Source: Gigaspora rosea
Taxonomy: Eukaryota; Glomeromycota; Glomeromycetes; Diversisporales; Gigasporaceae
Direction of reading: 5' to 3'
Assembly (NCBI GenBank): GCA_003550325.1
Contig: QKWP01000074.1
Span: 208,674 to 272,673, forward strand
DNA: 64,000 nt
Positions 12,160-25,589 of this stretch are shown one piece after another. The translations under genes were made by a program, and so were the position numbers. Every line of letters begins with the position of its first letter. Positions within the stretch are counted from its first letter, which is position 1. The notes beneath the pieces are model-generated. The model made no database searches, had not been told where the DNA came from, and worked only from the letters and a program-made list of their open reading frames with translations.

Positions 12160-13510
12160 TATATTTATTTTTTATCTGAACTTCTTTTGATTAGCTCCTA
12201 TATATATATGTTTTTTTTTTAATCAATGATGAAGCAGAAGCTAAATCTAGTGATTTGAAGAATATAATTTGATATGTTAAATGAATAATCTGTAATTATT
12301 TTAAAGGCGAGTTTTACAAATAAATTAACTTCTATTAAAGGGAGAATAACAGATTAATAATAATGATTTTCGGTTTATCTTTTGAAGTGAAAGAAAAAGA
12401 AAGATATAATCAGTGCTACAGTTTTAATATTATAATTAAGACTCGATTCAGGTGGATAATGGTTTGTAATGATAAATCTGAAACTATTATAGAAAATTTT
12501 GCATCATACGTATTGCCCATCGTTCACGCGTGGATCATATGAAACTAATGTTAATGAAGATTAAAAATATTATTAATTGAAATTATGAATTATACACATG
12601 ATGCTGTAAATCAATAAGAAAATTTACAATATGTCAGTATGAAATTCACTAGACCAGTTTTCATTTTACATGTATTAATTTATCAGAGCTTCGGATCAGA
12701 TAACTGATAGCATTTTAATTTTAAGCATAATTTTAGTCGGCCAAGTTATAATTAAAAATCGTTTAATTCTTGGCACTTTTAAGTTTCTTTAACTATTATA
12801 TAATCGGTTTGAGTTGCGATATTACCTTAAAAAAGAATTTTCATACGACTTCATATGACCAATATTATGCTATATTATAAAGTATGATTTACCAACCAAA
12901 CATTTTTGATCTGATGATCTATTAAATCCAACTTTTATCATGCAAGTTAGTGTCAATAATATCGTGTTATAGTTAAGTTTAGGGTAATAATAACTCAGTT
13001 TATTAGTAAAATGTCACAAGGAACATTGTTAATGAGGTCGCAGGATGTAGTATCTTAGTTAAAATTTGTGTTTTTCATGTTTTCTTGCAAAAAAAAAGTA
13101 GGTTTCGCTTCGATTTTACGTTACATCTGATCTTGAAATTTTATTGGTCAAAATCATAGGGGTGGGATTTTTGTGGGTGCGTTAGGGGGTTTATAAGTGA
13201 CTATGTACATGAGATCTGCAGTCAAACTTCTTCGCAATTCCAGAAAGGAAATATCTCATCCTTCATTTTTATGATACAAATAAAAAACTTTAATTTAGTA
13301 TATGAGGAATTAGCTCATTTCAAGTACTTACTATTATAATCAACACAAACTAAATAAATGAAATATGAAATCAAATGGGAAGTCTAAAATATATTTCAAA
13401 TTCCAGATTTCTATTTACTATTTCAATACTTGTATTTTAATTAAGAATGCTTTCCGATTATTATATTTCATATTGATAATTTCTCGATAAGCAAAATCAC
13501 AGAAGATCAA
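12160..13510. other. intergenic, nothing recognised
   Basis: AT-rich sequence without ORFs of note, apart from scattered simple-sequence runs. Confidence 0.45.
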
Positions 13511-13519
13511 TATGTACAG

Positions 13520-13590
13520 TATGGGGTAAAAAATACCTGTTATGTATTAGCACAGTACAAATTTTAAAATAGAGTATTTTTTACCCCACA
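13520..13590. repeat. short inverted repeat / miniature hairpin
   Basis: tatggggtaaaaaatac at 13520 is mirrored by gtattttttacccca at 13574-13588 with about 37 bp between. Related taaaatacc words recur at 13995 and 14085. Confidence 0.5.
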
Positions 13591-14437
13591 TCGTAATTTG
13601 GTTGATAAACCAGTAATACTGTAATATATTGCATCAAATTCAACGGATGTCGCTCAATTTCTCGAAAACTATTTCCAGAACTGGACACTTAGCCGACATC
13701 ACAGGGTTAGGATTAGCATTTGACTAGTTGTGGCTATACATTTTTAGCTCTGTGATGAATAAGTGGCCTGTTGGTGAAATTTCTTTCGGGGAATCGTACC
13801 ATAACCGCTCGTATACAGTATAATCAAATTATTTAATTTGATCAGATCTGTAAGGTATGAGGCAAAAATACCACTATTTTAATTCTGATCATCCGTACCA
13901 CACTGTTGCACAGTATGGAGAATTATAGCAGATCAATATGGTACCAGTATGGCACAGATTTTAGGATAAGATTATATAGATAACCAAGTGGGTGTAAAAT
14001 ACCCTTATTCTGTACAGTTATTATCATTACATATAATATTAAAATAGATCAATATGGAAGATCAGATAAGTATGTTATAGGGTTGTAAAATACCTATTTT
14101 AAAATCCTACCGTGCTTGCTTTGGTTTTATATTATTAAGGTTTGGTTTTTTAGAATTGGTATTTTACACCTAAGGCCACAAAAAGTTAAATTTTCGTTTT
14201 GCATTACCTCTTCCAATTTTTTTTTAAGTCCCAATTGTTCCAATTATTCTTTTTTTGATATTTAATTTTTCCTATAAATTATTCCGGTATCACCCGATGG
14301 AGACATTAGCTTTCCGAAATTATCCGACAGGGTCGATAGAAAATCTGACTGTTAACCCCCTACTTTTCTGATTCCATGTTATGCAAAGCGTGACATTAAC
14401 TTTATTTTTTATTTTTTTTATTTTTTTTTTTAAAAGC

Positions 14438-14462
14438 GAGGTCTTGCCTCAGTTTCTTTATT
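14438..14462 (-). promoter_or_regulatory. LINE 3' terminal hairpin and AATAAA signal
   Basis: On the minus strand AATAAAG (14462-14456) is followed after five bases by the stem-loop GAGG-CAAGA-CCTC (14450-14438) and then the A-rich tail. The truncated LINE at 42.1 kb and the SINE at 30.2 kb have the same order of AATAAA, hairpin and A tail. Confidence 0.55.
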
Positions 14463-14613
14463 AAGTAAATATATGAAACATTTTTAGGCTATGCGATACT
14501 CTGTGCTATATACTTCTATCTAAAAACTGAAACTTGGGCTGCTTTACCCACAACCCATACTTTGCTATGTAGGGTCAAATCCCCCGCCTAGTCTACGATT
14601 GTATTGATAAAGT

Positions 14614-17600
14614 TCAGTAATGTGCTGTATCTCGTAAAGAGATGCTGCCATTTCTCAAGTTTTGTTTGTACATTTCGTTTGTACGTTTGTTCACAGTGTG
14701 ACTCCGCGGTAGCCGTGGGGGCAGTTCTGGCAGTGTGTACTTTACTTCCGACCTGGGGCCCTTGCCCAGATGCTTCTGGTCAGCTCCGGCACCGGGGTAC
14801 CCAGATTTCCTCGTATATCCTTTGTGCAATCTTGTGTAAGAGTAGGACCATTAGGTTTTGTTTCGATTTCGAGTGGGCATCTTTACTGCTTTGTTGATCT
14901 CCTGGGTTACAGCTGCTAGTAGTATGCCAAGCGTTACTCTGCTTGTACCCGACTGTTGGCTCATAATGCCTATGTGGTGTGTAATCGCTGTTACTATGTA
15001 GTGTGCGCTGGATTCTGAGTGGGCTTTGTATTTTGTAAGCTTTGTATGTACGTTTCTGATATGATCTTTTGTATACTGGTATCATTCTTCCTGCATGTAA
15101 GGAGGTGGTAATTACTTTCGGGAGCGCTCTGGCATCACCAACATAGTGGAGTTTGGTGCTTCTTTGGGTCCTGCTTGTGTAAAACCTCCATTGTGGGGAG
15201 CTTTTCTATTAGTAATTTGAGTTTGAATGCCTTTAATTTATCGTATTTAGGGTTGGTCTCCCTGGTCGTCGGGGAGCACCGAAAGTTTACATAATTGTAG
15301 AAAGCTTGCTAGTTTGCATCTTTGTACTTTGGGTCCCAGCATAGTAGGCGTATTTGTGATTGCCATTGAGCAATATGGGTGGCGTTTTGAATATGGCGGC
15401 AGAACCTACGCATGTTGTGCTCAATTGGTATCTGCATCCAGGTAGGTTGTAGATGTCCTGGCGCAAGTTTGTGTGTTGAATTTCGGTATTGATGAAGCAT
15501 GTCGCTCCAAGGGCTGATACTTTTAGTTGGGATTCGTGCTCAAATGCAAATGTTAGATCCTTTCGAGCTATTAGTGTTTGCAATGTCAACTAGCTGGGTC
15601 CTTATGTCTTGTTGTACAATGTGTGTAATGTATGCGCTGGGGCCTCATAGACCGTCCTGGCCAGGTTTGCGAAGTGTTTATTTTTTGTAATAACTATTCC
15701 TGTTGCATTTTTCGGAAGAGTCAGGGCTATATGTATCAGGGCTGTTATAAGTTTTCTAGTTGCTGTTGGCCAGTTGGGTATTGATATGTGGACCTGGTGG
15801 TCTAACATTGGGACGCGGCATGTAATGACTTCCTCTAGTATTTCCTCAATTTTTCTTTGCTGAGGTACTAGTCAGAAGGTAACTGTCTTCAGCTTTCTCT
15901 GCTTTCTTTGGACCTCCCCCAGTATACTTTTAGCTTATTTGTCCTTGACCAGTACGTCTATGTAGTCTATTTTCGAGCTGATGTAAGGTTGGGCTTTGAT
16001 TTCCAGTTTTGTCACCACTGTTTGCATGAGGTCTGTGACATGTACTCGTACTCTTTTCTTACTATCTACTGTTACTACTGTAAGATTGTCTGTGTGGAGC
16101 CACCTCGTACATTTTTTCTTCCCCAGCAGTGGGTTGTTTTGGAAGCAGCCTGCGCAGGGGTGAAGTTGGAGTGTTACTGTATCTATTGTCCAGTGATTCA
16201 TTGTAGCGTATTTGTCCTTTATAGATAAGATTTGACCTAGGAATTTGTTGTTATTAAATTTTTCTATTGCCCATTCGGCTTTCTGTGCTAGTGTATTTTT
16301 GTATATGAAAGGATTTGGTGTTACGAGACTATCTCTAAAGGTGGTCCGAAGCAACTGTCAGATTGTTTCTGCCATTGATTGGTACTATTTGGGTTCTCGC
16401 CCTCGTGGTATCCATTTGGTATTATGCGGCAGCTAGAACCAGATTAAAGTGTCCTCATTTTTGTATGTAGTACATTGCTTGACATACCGTAAGTTGAGTT
16501 TGTAAAGTTTGGTTTTGATATAGTTTGGCCTGGGTAGCTCTTTGACAACTATGTCTATAAGAGTCCTGGGGTCAGCCAGCGGGATTGGCCACCTGCTTTG
16601 ACTATTGTAGAAGGACAGGTGAAGCTGTGCAAGACTGGTTAATATCTTTGCTTGTGGCATGCTGTTTTCTGCTTGAGTAAGTCCGACTTATTGGTTTGTG
16701 CCACATTTTGAATTTACTGTAGGCGTATTTTTATGGATAATTTGTAAAAATTCCTATGGTTTATTTGTCTTTGCAGTGCAGCTGCATGCTGTTGAACTTG
16801 GATAATGGATATTGTTCGCACCCCATAAATCTGATAGTACTGTAGCATTGATGTAGGTACTGTTTGGGCCATGCTAGCTTTATGCTTGATAACTGCAACA
16901 TACTGGCTCGTAATTCTTTCATTTATTGTTGCAGGAAGTACCACATTCTGGACCCGGTAGGCCACTTTCGCTAGGATTACCATATTAATTATATATGTCG
17001 CTTGTTTAGCCGTGAGTTTAGCATGTCGGACCCTTCATATTGCATTGCCTGATTGATTTGATCATAAAGGCTTGGTTTTTTGTTAAAGAATACCAGCAGC
17101 CCAAGAACCTAAAGCCTCCTGATTGCTGTATTGCCGGTATGTATTCTCCTCTGAATTTTATATGCGGGTTCTGTATTTGTGTATATAGGGTTGCGAGTAC
17201 TGACTTGTTAGGGTTTACTTTGATGTTGTTTAGCATGAAAAATGAAGTGGCAATTTTGAGTATGTCTTGAAGTTCGCCTTGTGATCAGGTGACCCAGATC
17301 GTGTCCATATATGCCAGGGCAGGTGTGTCTAGTTGTAGACATTTTTCTTCGTTTGCTTGCTTATAGGTTGTATGCATCTGGTAGCCTTGAATTTGCCAAT
17401 GGATACGTGTCAGTAGGGGGTCATAGTATATGCGCCATAGTAATGGGGTGATAGTTTCCCCCTGATCAATGCCGTCATGGACTGGGTATGTTCCTGTATT
17501 GCCCAGGTGGGTAATAACAGAGTTAATACGGTTAGTAAAGATTTATGTGATGAGGTGTGCTAGGTTGGTAGGGACTTTGATGTAGAAAAGGGCCTTCGTG

Positions 17601-19906
17601 AGTAGGGGAATATGAACAGAGTCATATGCCTTTGACATGTCCTGACTTAATAACCAGAGCTCTTTGTTGGATACATGCGCATCTTCTATTATATGCATAA
17701 TGGTTGTTATTGGAATTTCAGTTGAGGTATTGGGAGGGCTACATAGTTGCTTTCATGGAGAATGGGGTACTTGCAGAGGACATTGTTCAAACGTTTCGTA
17801 ATTATCTTAGTGAAAATTTTCCTGGAGTGCTCGAGCAGTGTTATAGGCCTGGTATCAACTAGTGATCCTGAGAATTGTTGCTTTTTCGATATTGGATAGA
17901 TGTTACTTTTCTTCCACGCTTTAGGAATTGTTTTAAAGGTAATGCAGGCATTGTAGATGTTTAACAGCATGCTTAAGGTATGTTCATTTAGATGTTTTAG
18001 CATCTTGTTAGATATGGCTTGGGGTCCGGTAGCCTTTTTGACGGGTGACTCTTTAATTGTCAGTTCAAGTTCCTGCATAGTAATAGGTTCTGACACTCCT
18101 TGGTACCACTCAGCGTCGATTTCTGGCGATGACTCATATGACTCCTCCCATTGCAGCCAGTAGTTGCTATCTATTGGGTTGTACCTAGTACAATTCTCGT
18201 AGTGTTTTTTAATTTCCTCCTTTATTTCCTTCGGCTCGGTTATAACCCTCTCGGCTTGTTTGATATTTTCTAGTATCACTGGGTCTGTGTGTTTCTGTAG
18301 CACGCTGTTAATCATTTTTGTAGTGTTTTGGGAGAAATTTGAGTACTGCTTGTTAATGTAGTGTTCGAATTTTTGCTTGTGGGTCATGTTGTTCTCAATC
18401 TTCCTTGTCTGGTATTTCGCTTTTTGAGTTTGTTTCAGAATTGCGCAGTATTGAAGTTGGGCGGTGCATGTCTCCAGGTCTGCAGGTGGTTTAGGAATTT
18501 GTGTCGATCCCCATGCGTTGATTGCCTCGATTTCCTTTTCTAGCGTAGCAGGGTCCAGCATCTCAGACTCTGCTGTTTGTAGTGTTCTAATCAGGGTATT
18601 TATTCTCTGGAGCGCTGAATGAAGTTTTGAGACCTTTCTCGAAAAGGCATAGAAGGCCTTCGGACTAACTTTAATTTTTGGGATATTCTTGTCTGCGGCC
18701 TGCTTTATTGCTTGTTCGAGTATGTTCCAGTATCTGTTTAGCTTGTCCACTGAGTCGATTTGGGTCATTAGGCGGTGTTCACTATGTCTCAAGAATGCAC
18801 TAGTATCGTGTGCAAAATTCTGCCAGGCGTCGCTAGTCATTTCTCTGTACAGGTAGATTGACCTTTTCTTTTTAGCTGTTCGATACTGTTTTATATGCTT
18901 GCTGGGATACCATACTGTTGCGATAATTTTGTGATCACTATTCGTGATTAGTTCTGCATCCAGTACCCGTGGCTTCGAGATCGCTGGGAGTAGGTTTTGT
19001 GTGATCCAGATATAGTCAATCTGACTACTTGAGTGCCCCCGGGACCAGGTATCAGTCTTTATATCGAAGTATTGTAGGAGGTTGGTCATGCCTTTCCCTG
19101 CCATAGTACTAAAGACCAGCAGCATCTTGAATTTTATTTTTGCGTGTATCCTCATTAAAGTCCCCAAGGGTTATAATATCGTAATTTCGAGCATTGGCAT
19201 AGTTTATCCAATCCGCTATGGTCTGTTGTGTTAAGTTGTTGAGCGCAGTGTTATTGGTAGGTAGGTATACTGAAATAATTCTCAATTTCTGGCTACCGGG
19301 AAAGAAGAAATCAATGAAAATAATGGTGCCAGGCAGGGTACGTATGTTGTGTATATTAGGTTGAGGGCTTGTGAGTACTGCAAGAGCAGTGCCTCTGCAG
19401 GCCTCTTGTTTCTTTGTAGTGTCGCTATTGCTATTGGAGGTGTATATGTTGTAATAAGGGTTTGCAAGTTGTAAGTGGGTGGTCTTGGACTCAGCGAGCT
19501 TTGTTTCAGTCATGCTGATGATGTGGAAGCTTTGGTTATAACAGAACTCTAGCCAGGTTTGTAACTTTAGTGTCTTGTTGATGCCTTGGACGTTATGAGT
19601 ACTGATTTGTATCTCTGCTAGTAGGTTTGTATGGTGGGATGTATGTTTAGGTGTGGTATTTGATGGTGTGGTACTTTCATGTGGGTTTGTTTGCATGATA
19701 TTATTGCCTGTTAAAAAACTCCCAAGATGGTGCAGGGAGTGGTGGGAGGTTAATATATGATCAGGAATTCCATTAAAGCTAAAGTGGTCTCTAAGGAGTT
19801 TTATGGTTTGTATGAATGTGGCGTGAATTGTGATCGGTAATTCTATTTTTTGGGTGTCTGTTGTATCCTCCTTTCCTGCGGATAAGATTTGCTTAATCTC
19901 CTCCAC
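14614..19906 (-). pseudogene. LINE ORF2: endonuclease / reverse transcriptase / RNase H-like polyprotein, broken
   Basis: The N-terminal endonuclease (19906 to about 18880) shows STHNVQGIN, MTETKLAE, LGDFN, SQIDYIWIT and NSDHKI, the conserved blocks of the exonuclease-endonuclease-phosphatase fold. A frameshift separates LGDFN from the following block near 19150. The RT part begins near 18150 with KKATGPQAISNKML, KAWKKSNIYPISKK and TRPITLL. RT motif A (QDMSKAYDSV, about 17670) and motif B (GIDQGETITP, about 17465) follow in a frame with stops. Motif C at about 17312 reads AYMDTIW, so the second catalytic aspartate of Y-x-D-D is threonine. Further down, NWPTATRKLITALIHIALTL (about 15780) resembles the helix region of RNase H, and the C terminus has IYEEIWVPRC (about 14800), shared with the LINE fragment at 42.1 kb. 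Confidence 0.8.
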
Positions 19907-20026
19907 TGTATCTGGGAGTTTAGGTTTGTTATCTCCGTTTGTGGCGGTTGTGGTAGTTGCAGGAGCTTGTTGTTTAGGTAATATGTCAATCCAACTGTCT
20001 GGAATTTTGGTGAAGTAGTAATGTTG

Positions 20027-22740
20027 TTATAACAACCATACGGTGTCCGTGAGCTGCTTAGAGGTTGAGATTGGTATAGTTAGATTGTATTCAGATATTT
20101 GTTGTGGGTCAGTTGTTAGGGTAGACTTGTCTGTATTGTTAGCAGTCATAATGTTTGTAGGTAATGGTAAGGTAAAATAATAATTGGGCCTGATTTCTTC
20201 TATAAATTTTCTTGCAGAACAATCATCCTCGATTGGGAATGTGAATTGTATTGTTGTTTTGATTTTCCTGGGGTCGCTTGGTAGTCTAGGTTTTGGCTTG
20301 ATGAAATCGTTGGGTAAGTATTTGAACCTGTATAACTTTCGTAATTGCTTAGTAGCGGTCTTTAGGCTGTTGTCTTTTGATAAGTCTATCGGGAACAGAT
20401 GTCTTATAGAGTGGTCCAGTTCTTGGTACGTGGTAGGGAGCGGCGGCAGTTTTTGCTCTTTAGGTAGAAGGTTGAAGTATGCTGCTAGGATTTTCTCTTC
20501 CAACTCGTAGTATTTTTTTAACTCTGCCCTGTAGATAGATAGTTCCATAGGTGTTTCCAGTCTGTTATTGGAAATTTGTGCCTTAGTGACTCCACCAGGT
20601 CCTTGGGGTCTTGTGGGAGTGCGTCACGCCTCTTAAAGTAGTTGTCTGGGAGTTTATCAAATTTATAAAGCCTTTGTAGTACAAGAACTATTGGTCTGGG
20701 TTTGCTCTATCAAATATGAGGAGTTCAAAAGGGAGCTCCTCTCTTATCTCGTCAGGTATGTCATTCGGTGATGCAGGCAGATCTGTGAGTGTGTCAGTGA
20801 ATGCGTCTGAAATAGCTCTTCGCATCTCATCAAATTCCAATTTTGACTTGTGTTGCATAAAACCCCTACAGTACTGCACTACTTTGGCTATCCCTTAAAC
20901 TGTATTCCAGACAAATTTGCCTGGAATTTTTAGAAATATTTACAATTTTTAAATAAAATAAGATTTTATTAAGAATATAGGGTATACTTTATTTATAGAA
21001 TATTTTCTTTAAAATATATTTTATAAATTTTATTATGAAAATTTTTTAAAGTTATTAATAATCTTTAAAGTAATAAAAGTTTAAAGTTTTTATTTTAAAA
21101 TTTTTACTATAAAATTTTTCTTTAGATTTTCTTAAATTTTATATGTTCCTGTCTATAAAAAAAATTTTTACTTCTAATACAAGTCTTAATTTTTACAAGT
21201 AAATCACAAATGTTGCAATAATAAAAGTTGTAATCCTTTTTATAAACTACAATATATATTAAAAACAAGAGGCTAGAGATAATATTTATAGAGTTCGCCA
21301 AGAATTAGTAAATAATTTTTTGGCTAAAATTTTTTCAAAATTTGTCTATTTTTAGCTTATAAACAACTTAAACTTTTTTTCTTATAATATAAAATTAAAT
21401 ACTACTATAATATAATCTTTATTTTTAAATATTATCAAAAAAAATTTTAATTAAATATTTTAAATTTTAAAAAAAGTAGATCATAAGTATATTTATAGCA
21501 ATTTTCCAGACAAATTTGCCTGGAATTGCTTACAGTTTAAGGGATAGTGGTGATGTTTGTCCTATTAAAGTCTAGGCTCATCAAAAAGTCAGCTGCTATT
21601 TTTTTTCTTAACTTTGTGTGGATCTGTATTCTTGTTTGTCTGTCTGTGATGGCTACATTATTGACTTCCTTATAACATTGCATGCATATTTTAAACTCTG
21701 ATTCGTATTCCAGTTGGTACACCGGTTTGTACTTGTTGGTCCTAGTGAAGGTGAGAAAGAAAGTGGTGTCTTGATATATAAATTTTTGCTTCACCGCTGG
21801 TGTGTGGGTGCATTGTAGTGGTTGTGTGGCGAATTTGTATGCTGCCAACCCCTCTATGCCTCCTCTTGTCTCAAGTGCCTTGACTATACAGTCATAATGC
21901 CATACCTCTGCATCAAAGTAGTCACAGGTTTACTGTGCTCTAACTTTTGTAGCCCCGCGTGTCCACTGTTCTATTTCGTCTATGTCCATTTGGTTATATT
22001 TCCTGCCTCGTGCAGTTACTTGACTATAGGTTGGCTTTGGTGTTGGGTACTGGCATGGCTTCTTATGGTAAATGGTGTGCTAATGCACAGCTCCATGTTT
22101 TCCATGCCTTGTGGCCCCTCTACGGTGTTTCCGTCAGGGTATTGGGAGTTGTGCATGTTGGGGGACAGGGATACCTCTAATTCCGGCAAGTGCGGGTCCT
22201 GTGTATTCAGTTTAAGCTGGATCCCGAATCAGGTGAGTATGTGGGGTCCTGCATATTCGAGTTTGTACAAGTTTCCATACTGGCAAGTACGTAGGGCTGC
22301 TATTTATGGTAATTGTTGTGTTTACACTATAGATGATCGTGCAGATCTGGTTATTATCTCCAACCGAACTGATTGACAGTGCATTTTCGGTACTCTGGTG
22401 GTTGGTCAGGTGATGCATTGACTGGGTGAGCCGTTATGCCCACTTTTTGGTATGAGTTCTTTTACGGTATTTGCGGCGTGGTCGCAACAGATTTTTTTGG
22501 ATGTCCTTGTTTCTGAAGCTTCGTCCAGCTCCAAGTTCACCTGTATTTGCTTGTGGTTCTGAGGCTGTTGTTGTTGTAGAGGTAGTGGGTTCATGCCTCC
22601 TTTGTTTAGAGCCTTAATAGCTCTCTTGGGATGAGGTTCTGTGTCTTTTATTCCACCCGTAGGTGGTGCATATTCCTTGTCTGGGTCGGCGGCCTTTCTT
22701 CCTTTTCTTCTCTTTATCTTGACTTTTGTGGTGCTTGGCT
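20027..22740 (-). pseudogene. LINE ORF1 region, interrupted by a TIR element
   Basis: Open segments on the minus strand lie at about 22594-22406 (NPLPLQQQQPQNHKQ), 21848-21537, 20879-20688 and 20548-20027. The segment ending LMSLDFNRTNITT at about 21545 resumes at about 20888 with QYCRGFMQHKSKLEFDE on the far side of the inserted element. ORF1 proteins usually bind RNA, but I see no CCHC knuckle or RRM signature here. Assignment rests on position upstream of ORF2 inside the target duplication. Confidence 0.55.
20891..21544. mobile_element. Tc1/mariner-type MITE inside LINE ORF1
   Basis: TIRs TCCCTTAAACTGTA (20891-20904) and the exact reverse complement (21531-21544) are flanked by TA at 20889-20890 and 21545-21546. 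Directly inside each TIR lies a palindromic ttccagacaaatttgcctgg block. The 654-bp body is extremely AT-rich, in sharp contrast to the LINE, and is non-coding. Confidence 0.75.
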
Positions 22741-23447
22741 GGTACTAGTTGCAACTATTCGAGTGCCAAATGCGCACTACTACAAGTAAAAACTTTTCCT
22801 GTTAGCCCTTTGTATAAAATTGTTGTGCTCTGTTTTTTGGTTTAGGTGATCGACGAAAAGAGTTTTTTTATTCTAACATTAACTTTATGTGGCCTTAGAT
22901 GACATAAGGTTATTAATTTATAATAGATTAAAAAAAAAAATCTGACCGACCAACCAGGAATTTTGGAACTCATGTAAGCAAAACGAAAAATTAACTTTGT
23001 GTGGCCTAATACTAGGGTTCGAAATGGGTCGGGTCGGGCCAGGTATCTCTAAATTTAAGCCTGAACAGCGCCCGAACCCATAAAAATATTATGAGCCCAA
23101 GCCCAAAGCCCGGCCCAATGAAAATTACAGGTTTGGGGCAGGCCAGGTTACTTCAATTATATCCCGGTCTTAGTCTAACCCGCCCAGCCAGGCAGTTTAT
23201 AGCTGCTTTCATAGCAATAAATTCCGGAAAAGTTAAAAAATTTTCAACCAGTCATTAACAATTTTCAATTGATTCTACCTAACAGGTTTTTGCTTTTTTA
23301 TATCTATTCATTTACATCATATATCCATGTTGCATTTGTGAATGAAAACATATGCATGTATATGAATATGTTAAATGTGTTTTGTAGAAAAAAAAAGTTT
23401 GCACATATGACAATTGCACAAAGTATTATTAGTTGCAAGTGCAATAA

Positions 23448-23613
23448 GGGGCATGCCATTTATCACATGATTTTTACCATAGATACATGGTCAGAGGTAG
23501 TGATCATGTCTATATATTATATTAATCAATCAGAATTAGATAAAGTGATCACACCATACATGAATAGAGGAGGCTATTAAGTAAAAAATATTACGTGATA
23601 AATGGCATGCCCC
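23448..23613. mobile_element. PIF/Harbinger-type MITE M1, copy 1 (166 bp)
   Basis: TIRs start GGGGCATGCCATTTATCAC and TAA flanks both ends (23445-23447, 23614-23616). The element aligns along its whole length, in inverted orientation, with 34760-34925 and 39957-40121. Confidence 0.8.
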
Positions 23614-24147
23614 TAACAAGCAATAATAAAAACATGAATTAGCCTATGAGTAACGAAGTGTATTTTGATTTGTCATATACATTTAACGCAATGAAACGTG
23701 AAATCGTTCAGCTATAATTTCGCAAGTAATATTAAATAACTTTTGCAGTTCTAATCCCACACTATCTTTTATTTTGATTTTAACTTCCTTAACTAAAAAA
23801 ATAATTCCTCAAAATTATACATTAAATAAATGCTGAAATAGTTATTTTTTTTTACTTTTCTGGGTTTGTCATCTATTTAACTATTTCTTTAATTTCGTCA
23901 ATGACCTTTTTTTTATTTTGCATTCAACTATTACGATTTATATCTCATAGTACAGTACTATATTTATCTATTGTATGAGAATTGTTTAACCAAGCATCAT
24001 CGCTTTAGCAGGTTTCTCTCGATTAAAATGTATGATGGTCAATGACTTTTTATCATTTTCTTTCGGAACTGTACTGACTAAATATGTTATGAACTTTTTT
24101 TATTACTAGATTCAAAATATGCAAGCGGATTTACTACCAGTTTCACC

Positions 24148-25589
24148 TAGAGATGGGAAAAGTGTGCATTTTATAATAAAATGCGCATGTATGCGCATTA
24201 ATGCGCATGATATCGCATGATAAATATTTTTAATTTTTATCTTTATTATTGATATATATTTAAATAAAGATACTACATACTGAAACTAAAATCAGATTTT
24301 GCCAATATATTAAATTTTTACAAATTAGCTAATTATAAACTTTATCGTTGCTTATCTTATATAATTTGACACCTGACCCGTGGCTTTGCCAGGGATCTTT
24401 GTATAAAATTTTAGAAACTTAGTTAAATCTGTTATTCACATTGTATAATATTCATAAATATGCTGAGTTAGTTTGCATTGAATCGTCACAAAAAAATTCT
24501 GTTACTGAACATACTATTTTATTACTACAGTATATGGTTAAGATTGTTAGTTTGCATAAAATTATGTTATTATAAAATTTTGCCACAGAATTTACACTCT
24601 ATTTCAATATGGTTGAGCCAGTTTTTATTAGAATTATTGTGATTTTTATCATGAATTTTTATAAAAAATTCTATTAAAATGTTCGCTATACCAGTAATTG
24701 CAATATATAGTGGGTTAATTTGAATTAGTATAAGCTAACTATAAAAAGCTTGTTACAAAGCCCATTACTCCAATAAAGATAGTATGCAGCTTAGTTTTAT
24801 TGGTGAATGCCAATTTTTAAAATATATTGCAAAGAGAAAACCTTATATTGCTATATTAGTTTTAGCTCATTGATCACCTTTTGAATATAATGGTAATTTT
24901 ATTGGTTGGTAGATCGACATAAAACTACCAAGAAAATTAGTTGATTATTAGATAATCTGGGTGGCAAAAATTCTGACCAAAAATTCTAGAAACCAATCAT
25001 CTAAATAATTGGTTGAATATAACCTTTTTTGATATTCACTAATATATTCACTATTTTTTTTTAATAGTTGTTTTATGTATAGTGGATTATTTGTCGTTTC
25101 TTGCACTTGTTCTTGCACTTGCATTATTCTTGTACTTGAAACCATTATACAAAACGGTTTCAAATTTGTAACCTTTTTTTAGCCCAAAATAGTTTGTAAA
25201 TATTAGGCAATCAAACAACAAAAGTAGATTTGGAAAATTCACGTTCACGATTTTGTGTTGTTTAAGGGCGTTAATAAGGGCATTAAAAAATGATATAATA
25301 ATTACTCGAATGTTATAATAATTACTCGACTATGATAATAGTCATAATCATACGTATTTCTATTAGTTTTGCTATATTTAGGTCACATTTTTCAGATACG
25401 ACCAATCAAAAATGTTAAAGCAAACAGACAAGTATATTGATAGTTAAAATGTTAATTATACTTATTTATATTTAATTTTCTATTTAAAATTTTGATGGAA
25501 TAAAATGTGCATGATTCAGAAACATGCGCATTAATGTGCATTCATGCGCATGATTGAGGAACCATGCGCACGCATGAAACCCATCTCTA
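24148..25589. mobile_element. hAT-type element, non-autonomous (1.44 kb)
   Basis: Ends TAGAGATGGG and CCCATCTCTA are flanked by a perfect 8-bp target duplication, gtttcacc (24140-24147 and 25590-25597), as expected for hAT. Clusters of the palindromic word ATGCGCAT or near variants lie in the outer 80-100 bp of each end. A 71-codon minus-strand ORF (24948-25163) is unrecognised, and no transposase is seen. Confidence 0.8.

Larger units (their letters stand above)
14406..22875 (-). mobile_element. near full-length LINE (APE endonuclease, RT, RNase H type), degenerate
   Basis: The 8.47-kb insert is flanked by a perfect 13-bp target-site duplication, acattaactttat, at 14393-14405 and 22876-22888. 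The plus strand begins with a T-rich run at 14406, which is the A-rich tail of a minus-strand retroposon. The body is visibly richer in G+C than its surroundings. Reading the minus strand 5' to 3', an ORF1 region precedes ORF2 with endonuclease, reverse transcriptase and RNase H-like segments. Both ORFs carry many stops and shifts, so this copy is dead. Architecture suggests the I/Tad1 side of the LINE tree; clade is inferred. Confidence 0.85.
14174..23006. mobile_element. short PIF/Harbinger-type TIR element, split by the LINE
   Basis: Left end GGCCACAAAAAGTTAAA then TTTTCGTTTTGC; the reverse complement lies at 22978-23006 with few differences. Both ends are flanked by TAA (14171-14173 and 23007-23009), the three-base target duplication typical of PIF/Harbinger. 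Without the LINE and one copy of its target duplication the element is only about 350 bp, so it is a MITE. The TAA ends and TIR length are seen directly; the superfamily is inferred from them. Confidence 0.65.

Noticed and set aside
14604..16228. Plus-strand ORFs of 60-106 codons across 14.6-22.4 kb
   Set aside because: They are antisense to the LINE, contain no known motif, and result from its higher GC content.
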